The notes below the pieces were generated by a model that was not told the DNA's origin, made no database searches, and saw only the letters and a program-made list of their open reading frames with translations. From assembly GCA_049971355.1 (NCBI GenBank), contig JBMFLE010000030.1, positions 1 to 8,247 on the forward strand: 8,247 nucleotides of DNA, in the 5' to 3' direction. Each line of letters starts with the position of its first letter. Positions within the stretch are counted from its first letter, which is position 1. Shown one piece after another: positions 1-5,234 of the stretch. A program made the position numbers and the translations under genes. Source of the DNA: JBMFLE01 sp049971355 (lineage in GTDB: Bacteria; Patescibacteriota; Patescibacteriia; UBA2591; UBA4787).

Positions 1-190
1 CCGTGGAATTTTTGTCATCAAATATTTTAAATAAATTTTTTAATCAATTCTCGATCTAATTAGTTGCCAAGGTTAAACCTTGATAAGATACTTGTGTAAT
101 TTCTAAACCCTAATTTCCAATGTCTTAATTTCCAATTTTGAATTTCGAATCAATTCTTTAATTTCTAAATTCGAATTTGTTTCAAAATTA

Positions 191-230
191 ATTCATTCAA
201 AATTCATTCAAAATTCAAAATTCAAAATTC
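191..230. repeat. Tandem repeat of ATTCATTCAAA / ATTCAAA units
   Basis: Two perfect 11-base units (ATTCATTCAAA, 191-201 and 202-212) are followed by two perfect 7-base units (ATTCAAA, 213-219 and 220-226) and a partial one. The 7-base word matters because variants of it, also spaced seven bases apart, occur inside the hydrogenase large-subunit gene at 4093-4120. It is non-coding here. Confidence 0.85.
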
Positions 231-272
231 CCGCCCCAAGGGGGCGAGGCTCGCCCAACTTCGTTGGGCGGC
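231..272 (-). terminator. Paired GC-rich hairpins, possible terminator of the DUF72 transcript
   Basis: Two perfect inverted repeats stand out from AT-rich surroundings: CGCCCC (232-237) with GGGGCG (241-246), and CGCCCAAC (252-259) with GTTGGGCG (263-270), each with a 3-base loop. The outer arms (231-239 and 264-271) could also pair with each other, one base bulged, giving an alternative larger fold. Reading on the minus strand, the block lies about 65 bases after the DUF72 stop and is followed by GGGAATTTTGAATTTTG, which is T-rich but not a clean U-tract. A terminator is plausible; a dispersed palindromic repeat is the alternative. Confidence 0.4.
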
Positions 273-335
273 AAAATTATTTTAGATATTTTTGAATGTT
301 CGACAAAAGGGGCTCACTTCAAACATAAATACTGA

Positions 336-1127
336 CTAAGACAAGACTTGGTATTTAAGAATCAATCTTTGTAATTCTTGGACGTTTTCAATGGCATGGC
401 CATAAGCATCATTATCAAAATAGACGTAAACCGTTTTCCCTTGATCAATTAGCTTTTGTATTTTTTTCGCATAATCCTTTAATTGCTTTTTGGTATACTT
501 TGAAGCATAGAGTTCTGTGTGACCATGTAATCTAATATAAACATAATCAGCGGTTACAATCTCTTCATATGGATAATAGGGTGTGTCGGCCCAACAAAGA
601 GCCAAATTATATTTTTTAAGAATTTGATAAACCTTTTTATTAAACCAAGATTGATGACGAAATTCTAAAGCAAAATGACACTTTGTAAACTTAGACAGAT
701 TTAATCGCAAGTCTTCACGAATAAATTGACCAAATTGTCTCAACCTTTTAATATTTTCCTCTTTGGCCTGGAAATTGGACGGAAATTGCAGAAGAAATGG
801 TCCAAGCTTTTCTTTTAACGCTAAAACTCTTTCAAAAAAGACTTTTAAATCTTTTTTTATATTTTTTAATTTTTTAAAATGAGTAATCCGGCGCCAAACC
901 TTTATTGAAAATAAAAATTTTTCTGGAACCCTGGCCGCCCAATTTTCAAAAGTTGTTTTTCTCGGTAGATGATAAAAAGAAGAATTAATTTCCACTGTCT
1001 GAAATTTTTGACTATAATAATTCAGCCAATCTTTGGTCGGTAAATTCTCCGGATAAAAAATCCCTTGCCAATGCCCATATTGCCAACCAGAGGTCCCAAT
1101 AAAAATTTTGTCTTGTTTTTCTGTCAT
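336..1127 (-). CDS. DUF72 family protein (YecE-like)
   Basis: This 263-residue protein belongs to the DUF72/YecE family, whose members adopt a TIM-barrel-like fold and whose biochemical role is not established. Visible family motifs are the N-terminal FIGTSGW (9-15), the FYP of GIFYP (24-26), VEINSSFYHLP (45-55), LLQFPSNF in the middle, ALEFRHQSWF, YIRLHG and a C-terminal VYVYFDND. The length is normal for the family. The frame stays open upstream to 1304, but I chose the ATG at 1127 because homology begins right after it and the upstream translation is low-complexity, crossing a hairpin and promoter elements. AGGAGT lies 13 bases before this ATG, a long spacing. Two sigma70-like promoters precede the gene, so it is probably transcribed on its own. 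The stop is TAG. Confidence 0.9.
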   Translation of the reverse strand: MTEKQDKIFIGTSGWQYGHWQGIFYPENLPTKDWLNYYSQKFQTVEINSSFYHLPRKTTFENWAARVPEKFLFSIKVWRRITHFKKLKNIKKDLKVFFERVLALKEKLGPFLLQFPSNFQAKEENIKRLRQFGQFIREDLRLNLSKFTKCHFALEFRHQSWFNKKVYQILKKYNLALCWADTPYYPYEEIVTADYVYIRLHGHTELYASKYTKKQLKDYAKKIQKLIDQGKTVYVYFDNDAYGHAIENVQELQRLILKYQVLS

Positions 1128-1134
1128 TTTATTA

Positions 1135-1163
1135 ATTATAACTCCTGTGATTATAGATATCAA
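1135..1163 (-). promoter_or_regulatory. Promoter P2 of the DUF72 gene, candidate leaderless start
   Basis: On the minus strand TTGATA (1163-1158) is separated by exactly 17 bases from a perfect TATAAT (1140-1135). The usual 7-base distance puts the transcription start at about 1127, which is the A of the chosen ATG. A transcript from here would be leaderless or nearly so, and the AGGAGT at 1146-1141 would fall inside the spacer and not be transcribed. Confidence 0.6.
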
Positions 1164-1179
1164 GAGAATGCACGACCTA

Positions 1180-1208
1180 ATAATACACTTGACACTAGGG
1201 GGTGTCAA
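1180..1208 (-). promoter_or_regulatory. Promoter P1 of the DUF72 gene with overlapping inverted repeat
   Basis: On the minus strand a perfect TTGACA (1208-1203) is followed after 17 bases by TATTAT (1185-1180), predicting a start near 1173 and a leader of about 46 bases that includes AGGAGT (1146-1141). The -35 box is part of a perfect 7-base inverted repeat, TTGACAC at 1189-1195 and GTGTCAA at 1202-1208 with 6 bases between, which has the shape of a dimeric repressor site. No regulator gene is visible nearby. Confidence 0.6.
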
Positions 1209-1251
1209 AAATGAGGGTGAAAATGAAAAAGATTTTATGGCCGGTAAAATC

Positions 1252-1295
1252 AAGAGGTGGAATATGGAAGCGATCGCCATGATATTCCACCTCTT
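1252..1295 (-). terminator. Long hairpin between the hydrogenase small-subunit gene and DUF72
   Basis: A perfect 14-bp stem is formed by 1252-1265 (AAGAGGTGGAATAT) and 1282-1295, with a 16-base loop containing the palindrome GCGATCGC (1270-1277). An alternative pairing brings in ATGG/CCAT inside the stem. In the minus-strand direction it is followed by GATTTTACC, a weak U-run, so it could end transcription of the hydrogenase genes before the DUF72 promoters. It could instead be a mobile palindromic repeat. Confidence 0.45.
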
Positions 1296-1330
1296 CACCC
1301 CCACACCAATATATTAACGCGGAGATAAAT

Positions 1331-1357
1331 TTCTTGGGAGGTCCGACCTCCCGAGAA
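1331..1357 (-). terminator. Strong stem-loop just after the hydrogenase small-subunit stop
   Basis: GGGAGGTC (1336-1343) and GACCTCCC (1345-1352) form a GC-rich stem. It extends outward through TTCT/AGAA, with one position (1335/1353) that pairs only as G-U in a plus-strand RNA and is mismatched in the minus-strand RNA. It starts about 15 bases after the stop codon at 1373. In the minus-strand direction the downstream sequence is AATTTATC rather than a U-run, so a factor-independent terminator or mRNA-stabilising hairpin is possible but unproven. Confidence 0.45.
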
Positions 1358-1372
1358 ACTGTCTCCCTTTCT

Positions 1373-2128
1373 CTAATTTGCTTCTTCAATTTCATCTCTT
1401 AATCCAAAAACTTCAGCCTGTTTAAGAATTTCCTCTCGTGAAGCAATTTGTTCTAGGGTCCGCAATAATTTTTCTTTATCTACTTCATTTAATAATCCGC
1501 GACAGCCCCAACAAGGCTGACTATTTTTAAGACAAAGTGCTTGGCAGCCACCTCGAACCCAGGGACCAAAACAAATTTGTCCCTTTTGTAATAGACATTC
1601 AAACTGATTAATCTGGCATTCGTAACAAACCGGACGTTCTGAAATTCTAAATTTTTTACCAGCCAGATAATCGTAAAGAAATTGTAAAAATTCTTCGGCA
1701 TTAATTGGACAATTTGGAATTGTATAATCTACTTGAACAAAATCTTTTGCTTCTTTAATTTCCGGATTGAAAGGGATACCCTTTAAATCTTTATAAATTT
1801 GTTGAACTAATTTTTGCGGCTGATGATAATTTCTAATTTCCTGGATTCCGCCCATTGCCGCGCAATTGCCTAAAACAACTAAAAGCTTACCTCTTTGTCT
1901 CGCTTCTTTCAAAAGTTCAATCTGCTCTTCATTGTTGGGATTACCCTCAACAAAAACTATATCAAACGAAAGATTATTCTCTTGGTTTCTATCTTTAATT
2001 AAGGCAAAGTCCACAAAATTAAAATATCTGTTTAAATCCAAAAATCGTTTACCTAAATCTAAAATAGCAAACTGACAACCCTGACAAGAGGTCAAAGAAA
2101 TAATAGAAATTTTTGGTTTGATTTTCAT
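1373..2128 (-). CDS. hydD: Group 3b-type [NiFe] hydrogenase small (delta) subunit
   Basis: This 251-residue protein is the electron-transfer subunit that passes electrons between the Ni-Fe site of the large subunit and a partner flavoprotein through three [4Fe-4S] clusters. Proximal-cluster ligands are visible in TSCQGC (C15, C18), LGNCAAMGG (C89) and PNCPIN (C140). The C-terminal half carries eight more cysteines (168, 171, 178, 186, 195, 199, 206, 209) in the pattern PVCxECxxxxxxC...CxGPxxRxGCxAxC...CxGCRG, as in the delta subunit of Pyrococcus soluble hydrogenase. There is no twin-arginine signal, so it is cytoplasmic. I chose the ATG at 2128; a TTG at 2137 would add three residues. No clear Shine-Dalgarno site is visible. 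A possible -10 (TACAAT, 2164-2159) lies upstream without a good -35, so co-transcription with mutM, 76 bases away, is equally likely. It is separated from its large-subunit partner by mutM and hypA. Confidence 0.9.
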   Translation of the reverse strand: MKIKPKISIISLTSCQGCQFAILDLGKRFLDLNRYFNFVDFALIKDRNQENNLSFDIVFVEGNPNNEEQIELLKEARQRGKLLVVLGNCAAMGGIQEIRNYHQPQKLVQQIYKDLKGIPFNPEIKEAKDFVQVDYTIPNCPINAEEFLQFLYDYLAGKKFRISERPVCYECQINQFECLLQKGQICFGPWVRGGCQALCLKNSQPCWGCRGLLNEVDKEKLLRTLEQIASREEILKQAEVFGLRDEIEEAN

Positions 2129-2204
2129 AAACCACAAATACTAAATTCTAATCTTTTTATTGTAGTCTTTTCGGGGTCTTTAAGGGCCATAATGCCCTCT
2201 TTCT

Positions 2205-3038
2205 TTATTTCTGACAAATTGGACAATAATAAGTTCCACGACCGGCCAATACTATTTTTTTAATTTTCCCGCCACAACGTAAACATTTCTGGCCCTCGCG
2301 GTCATAAACTTTTAATTTTGAAATATAATCGCCTGCCTGACCACAGATATCAACATAAGTATCAACCGATGAACCTCTATATTTAATTGCTTCTTTTAAA
2401 ATTTTAGTTAAACAATCATAAAGCTCTTCTATCTCCTTTTCGCTTAAATTTTTAACTAATCTGGTTGGCGAAATTTTGGCGCACCAGCAGGCTTCTTGAG
2501 CATAAACATTACCCACCCCGGCCAAAAAGGTTTGGTCCATTAAAAGTGGTTTAATTTTTTGTCGTGGCTTTTTGGACAGCAACTCTTTGAATCTTTGAAA
2601 AGTAAAATCTCTTTCTAACGGTTCTGGACCAAATTTTTCTTCTTTAAATAGTTTTTCTAAATCAGAAGTTTTAATTAATTTAACATATCCAAATTGACGC
2701 ATATCATTGTGAAACAATTGACTGCCATCTGAAAAAGTGTAAATTATATGTGTATATCTTAGATACTGGATACTGGATACTGGATACTGATATATTATTT
2801 GTCCAGTTAATTTTAAATGAACCACTAATGAATAACCGTTGGATAGATTGATAATTAATAATTTAGCTCGACGCTGAATATCTTTAATTGTCGCTCCCTC
2901 AACTATTTTTCTAAATTCTTTAACTGCAACGCCCTGAATCATTTTGGCTAACTTAACATCCACGGTTTTTATTTTTTTGCCGCGGATTTTTTCTAAAAGC
3001 TGATTTCTAATTGTTTCAACTTCTGGGAGTTCGGGCAT
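2205..3038 (-). CDS. mutM: Formamidopyrimidine-DNA glycosylase (Fpg/MutM)
   Basis: This base-excision repair enzyme removes oxidised purines such as 8-oxoguanine and then cuts the strand. The 277-residue protein has the catalytic N-terminus MPELPEVET (Pro2 as nucleophile, Glu3), the RRAK lysine (K59), GVGNVYAQEA of the helix-two-turn-helix region (174-183), and a C-terminal zinc finger with C252, C255, C272 and C275 and the DNA-contacting R267 in GRGTYYC. All key residues are present, so it should be active. The frame is open to 3113, but the start must be the ATG at 3038, because Pro must follow the initiator Met. Residues 84-94 (QYPVSSIQYLR) are an extra loop made by a heptamer DNA repeat. 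It sits 61 bases after hypA and 76 bases before the hydrogenase small subunit, an unusual place for a repair gene. No obvious ribosome binding site is present. Confidence 0.95.
   Translation of the reverse strand: MPELPEVETIRNQLLEKIRGKKIKTVDVKLAKMIQGVAVKEFRKIVEGATIKDIQRRAKLLIINLSNGYSLVVHLKLTGQIIYQYPVSSIQYLRYTHIIYTFSDGSQLFHNDMRQFGYVKLIKTSDLEKLFKEEKFGPEPLERDFTFQRFKELLSKKPRQKIKPLLMDQTFLAGVGNVYAQEACWCAKISPTRLVKNLSEKEIEELYDCLTKILKEAIKYRGSSVDTYVDICGQAGDYISKLKVYDREGQKCLRCGGKIKKIVLAGRGTYYCPICQK
2764..2790. repeat. TACTGGA heptamer array inside mutM
   Basis: Three perfect tandem copies of TACTGGA (2764-2784) are followed by an imperfect fourth (TACTGAT). Because seven is not a multiple of three, the array is read in successive frames and encodes QYPVSSIQYL on the minus strand. 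It lies between the VVHLKLTGQ strand and the THIIYTF strand of MutM, where family members have a variable loop. Confidence 0.85.
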
Positions 3039-3056
3039 AAACAAATATTGTTTATG
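3036..3056 (-). promoter_or_regulatory. Inverted repeat covering the mutM start codon
   Basis: CATAAACAA (3036-3044) and TTGTTTATG (3048-3056) are perfect 9-base arms around a 3-base centre. In the minus-strand mRNA the ATG of mutM is the last part of the second arm, so a hairpin here would pair the start codon. The stem is AT-rich and therefore weak; a protein-binding site or chance are alternatives. Confidence 0.35.
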
Positions 3057-3099
3057 GTTAATGATAATAAGACCAAGGGGGCTGCTATAAACTATAAAC

Positions 3100-3357
3100 T
3101 TAAACCCCTTCAATTTCCTCTAATCGCCAAATTTTAGGTTGATCTATTTTTTTCACCAGTAACTTAGCATTGTTTGCCAAAGTGTTTTTAGCCAGTAATT
3201 GAAAATTATATTTCAAATTCTTTGGCGAAATTTCCTCATCATGTTCAACGAATTTACCCAAACTAACAACAACTTTCGAAATTCGTTTGAACTTATTTTT
3301 CTTAGCCTGTTTTAAGACTTCGTCTAAAATTTCTTTGGCTAATATTATATCATGCAT
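3100..3357 (-). CDS. hypA: Short HypA-like hydrogenase nickel chaperone lacking the zinc finger
   Basis: HypA, with HypB, delivers nickel to the [NiFe] hydrogenase large subunit. This 85-residue protein starts with MHD, matching the family's MHE/MHD nickel-binding N-terminus (Met1, His2), and keeps the core pattern: a first helix (AKEILDEVLKQAKK), then KRISKVVVSLGKF (24-36), then LKYNFQLLAKNTLANNAKLLVKK (48-70). Typical HypA has about 110-140 residues, with two CxxC pairs binding structural zinc. This one contains no cysteine and ends at IWRLEEIEGV. Sequence after the stop shows no CxxC remnant in any frame, so a recent frameshift is not visible. The start is the ATG at 3357, with no clear Shine-Dalgarno site. 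It lies between the two hydrogenase subunit genes, supporting its role. The assignment is good; nickel delivery by the short form is inferred. Confidence 0.75.
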   Translation of the reverse strand: MHDIILAKEILDEVLKQAKKNKFKRISKVVVSLGKFVEHDEEISPKNLKYNFQLLAKNTLANNAKLLVKKIDQPKIWRLEEIEGV

Positions 3358-3534
3358 ATTTTTGATGCATCATCTAAATTTTTAAATTACTAAGATTACG
3401 AAATACGACAGATAGGCTTACGAACAAGTAGGCTACGAAATACGAAAATGTACTAATATACTAATTTTTCGTATATTCGTAAATTTTTCGTATTTAGTAG
3501 CCGCGTGTAAAGACAGTGTCTACTCTCTGAAAAA
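3358..3534. repeat. Repeat-filled spacer between the hydrogenase large subunit and hypA
   Basis: This 177-base non-coding spacer is built from TACGAAATACGA-like words: direct copies at 3397-3408 and 3434-3445, and inverted ones in 3468-3495. Arms 3433-3448 and 3485-3500 form a 16-base inverted repeat with one mismatch. The stretch 3384-3408 matches 8120-8144 at 23 of 25 bases. A small palindrome AGACA-G-TGTCT lies near 3511-3521. A possible minus-strand promoter is TTTACG, 17 bases, TATATT (3460-3455), but it is embedded in the repeat and could be chance. Confidence 0.75.
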
Positions 3535-4794
3535 TTAGTGGGTGGCGCAAGTTATACAAGGGTCATAAGTTCTAATTAACATTTTTATTCGTCTTTCTCG
3601 CTCTCTTTTTGAAAGTTTTTTCACTTTTGGTAACCAAACTTTTAGGTCCTCCTCTAGATTATTCAAAAATTGAGCGGTTGGGGTGATAATATTACATTTT
3701 GTAATTAAACCTTTATTGTTAATTTCATAATAATGAAAAAGTGTGCCACGTGGTGCTTCGCAAGCAGCTAAACCTTGACCTGCTTTTACTTTAAATTTTG
3801 CCCTTAAATTCGTATTCATTCGCATTCTCATTAATGTCTTTAATAATTTTTGGCACTCGGCGACAAAATGAACTACTTCCACGGCCTGAGCGAAAATATT
3901 ATAAAAAATATTATTAATGGGTCTTTTTTTGTTTAATTTTTTTAAAATTTTCTTGGCTTCTTTATTTAATTGATCAGCATTATTGTTTAATCTGGCTAAA
4001 GCGCCAAGCATATAAACTTGTTGATCATATTTTACTCGTTTTACTACTCCCTCCTGAATTTCTTGAATTTGTTTCAGAAAAAATTCTGGGCCCTGAATCT
4101 TAGATTTTGAATTCTGAATTTTTATTTTTCCTTCATAAAAAGCATATTCACTTAAATTAGTCAAAGAAACGAAATTTGCTGCTCGATAAAAATCTGGATA
4201 TTTTAAATTTTTAAAAAAAATAGCCAAATCAACTGCTTTTGGCAAAATTCTATTAGCCTGTTGAAATAAATTTTTTAATTCGACCCTGGTTGGATATTTT
4301 TTAAAACCGCCAATCTCGGTAGTAATTGGATGAATTGCCCGACCGCCAATTGTTTCAATAATCTTATTAGCAAATTCACGAATCTCTAAAGCCTCCTCTG
4401 TTTGCAAAGGATATTTTTTTATTTGAGATAAATCAGTTGAATAATTTAAAAAATCTGGCAAAGAAAGAAAAAATAAATGAAGGGTGTGGCTCTGAATAAT
4501 TTGCCCGGCTAACATTAATTTTCTTGCCAAAATAACATCTTTTCTTACTTTGATATTTAAAGCGTTCTCAATAGCTTTGATTGAAGTTAAATTATGAATC
4601 ACTGGGCAAATACCACAAATTCGAGCCGTAATAATTGGCGCCTCTGAAAAGTGTCGACCAACTAGAATTCCTTCAATTAATCGTGCCCCCTCTTCAATCT
4701 CAATTTTAGCTTTTTTTACATTGCCATTTAGAAGATGACCAATAAAACCAGCATGACCTTCAATTCGAGAAATATGTTTTATTTTTATCTTCAT
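3535..4794 (-). CDS. hydA: Group 3b-type [NiFe] hydrogenase large (alpha) subunit, encoded without C-terminal peptide
   Basis: This 419-residue cytoplasmic protein holds the Ni-Fe(CN)2CO active site that interconverts H2 with protons and electrons. Evidence is the N-terminal RIEGH (10-14), the first CxxC in RICGICPVIH (C60, C63), EAPRGTLFHYYEI (346-358) and the second CxxC in DPCITCATH (C413, C416). All four metal-binding cysteines are present, which excludes NuoD-like complex I relatives. Length and motifs match the alpha subunit of NADP-linked (group 3b) enzymes, of about 430 residues. The reading frame stops directly after His419, the usual endoprotease cleavage point, so the gene encodes the mature end. 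Residues 224-235 and about 322-329 look like small insertions made by repeat DNA. It starts 57 bases after rplU, and no strong promoter or Shine-Dalgarno site is visible. The small subunit lies 1.4 kb downstream, beyond hypA and mutM; no beta or gamma subunit genes are in the window. Confidence 0.93.
   Translation of the reverse strand: MKIKIKHISRIEGHAGFIGHLLNGNVKKAKIEIEEGARLIEGILVGRHFSEAPIITARICGICPVIHNLTSIKAIENALNIKVRKDVILARKLMLAGQIIQSHTLHLFFLSLPDFLNYSTDLSQIKKYPLQTEEALEIREFANKIIETIGGRAIHPITTEIGGFKKYPTRVELKNLFQQANRILPKAVDLAIFFKNLKYPDFYRAANFVSLTNLSEYAFYEGKIKIQNSKSKIQGPEFFLKQIQEIQEGVVKRVKYDQQVYMLGALARLNNNADQLNKEAKKILKKLNKKRPINNIFYNIFAQAVEVVHFVAECQKLLKTLMRMRMNTNLRAKFKVKAGQGLAACEAPRGTLFHYYEINNKGLITKCNIITPTAQFLNNLEEDLKVWLPKVKKLSKRERERRIKMLIRTYDPCITCATH
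3805..3831. repeat. Short AATGAG/AATGCG-type repeat inside the hydrogenase large subunit
   Basis: On the minus strand the words AATGAG, AATGCG, AATGA and ATACG follow one another and encode MRMRMNTNL (322-330). The flanking helix (CQKLLKTL) and strand (KFKVKAGQG) read as normal hydrogenase sequence, so this looks like a low-complexity expansion of the connecting loop. The family has variable length here, so the call is tentative. Confidence 0.45.
4093..4120. repeat. Four-copy heptamer array inside the hydrogenase large subunit
   Basis: Plus-strand units are CTGAATC (4093-4099), TTAGATT (4100-4106), TTGAATT (4107-4113) and CTGAATT (4114-4120). On the minus strand these are AATTCAG, AATTCAA, AATCTAA and GATTCAG, variants of the ATTCAAA heptamer at 191-230. 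They encode the Lys/Ser/Gln-rich loop IQNSKSKIQG (226-235) between YAFYEGKI and PEFFLKQIQE. The frame is kept because 28 bases plus the flanks fit the gene. Confidence 0.7.
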
Positions 4795-4851
4795 AGTTCC
4801 ATAAAACCTATTGATTAGCAGTTACACTTTTGCCTAAACTGTTGGTCTGAC

Positions 4852-5166
4852 CTATTTTATCTCTAAAATTTTAACTTTGGTCAAAGGTTGACGATGGCCT
4901 TTCTTGCGATGATAGCGAACTTTACGTTTAAATTTAATCACTTTAATCTTTGGCCCTTTACTTTGCTCTAAAATTTCGGCCTTGACTTTAGCGCCTTTAA
5001 CTAATGGTTGGCCGATTTTTAATTCCCCATCTTTTTCTTCGCCAATTAGAAGAATCTGATCAAAATCAATTTTTTCACCAACTTTGCCGGCCAATTTTTC
5101 AACAAACAAAACGTCCCCCTTCTTAACTAAGTATTGTTTTCCTCCAGTTTTTATGATGGCGAACAT
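4852..5166 (-). CDS. rplU: 50S ribosomal protein L21
   Basis: L21 is a 23S rRNA-binding protein of the large ribosomal subunit. The 104-residue product has the family start MFAIIKTGGKQYLVKKGD, the middle GQPLVKGAKVKAEIL, and the basic C-terminus with KFKRKVRYHRKKGHRQPLTKVKI. Length and motifs are standard. The start is the ATG at 5166, with no recognisable Shine-Dalgarno site. A sigma70-like promoter overlaps the end of the upstream gene. In many bacteria rplU is followed by rpmA (L27); here the next gene is the hydrogenase large subunit, 57 bases on and in the same direction, with no terminator visible between them. Readthrough into the hydrogenase gene is therefore likely. The stop is TAG. 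Confidence 0.97.
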   Translation of the reverse strand: MFAIIKTGGKQYLVKKGDVLFVEKLAGKVGEKIDFDQILLIGEEKDGELKIGQPLVKGAKVKAEILEQSKGPKIKVIKFKRKVRYHRKKGHRQPLTKVKILEIK

Positions 5167-5234
5167 AAATTATTTACTACAAATTTAAATTTTGAATTTT
5201 ACCTAGCGATAAACAATAAAAACTATCCCTTTTT

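Larger units (their letters stand above)
1..335. other. AT-rich non-coding region downstream of the DUF72 gene
   Basis: I see no convincing gene here. Short open stretches touch the left edge. On the plus strand, frame 2 gives a possible protein end RGIFVIKYFK with a stop at 32-34, and frame 3 one ending near 59. On the minus strand an ATG at 18-16 starts MTKIPR and runs off the window. None can be judged from so few codons. The rest is AT-rich and dominated by AATTC/TTCAAA-like words (about 110-230), with a small hairpin at 68-82 (CAAGGT, loop TAA, ACCTTG). The heptamer array and GC-rich hairpins are listed separately. Confidence 0.6.

Noticed and set aside
191..230. A CRISPR array
   Set aside because: The units are 7-11 bases with no spacers, and no cas genes are present.
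1128..1304. Upstream extension of the DUF72 reading frame, giving a 322-residue protein with a hydrophobic N-terminus
   Set aside because: Family homology begins at residue 60, next to the ATG at 1127. The extension crosses a 14-bp hairpin and two promoter motifs, so it is an untranslated open frame.
1195..1395. Minus-strand 66-residue open frame with a Cys-Gly-Gly stretch
   Set aside because: It overlaps the end of the hydrogenase small subunit and the two hairpins, shows no family motif, and is best explained as a shadow frame.
2182..2198. Small hairpin AGGGC/GCCCT between mutM and the hydrogenase small subunit as a terminator
   Set aside because: The stem is only 5 bp, and the T-rich tail lies on the plus-strand side, where no gene ends.
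3039..3113. Upstream extension of mutM overlapping the end of hypA
   Set aside because: MutM requires Pro directly after the initiator Met as its nucleophile; MPELPEVE at 3038 satisfies this, so the longer start cannot be right.
3535..4794. Complex I subunit NuoD or a group 4 membrane hydrogenase as an alternative for the large subunit
   Set aside because: NuoD lacks the four active-site cysteines, which are all present. The partner small subunit has 12 cysteines in the group 3b delta pattern, unlike the short single-cluster small subunit of group 4 enzymes.
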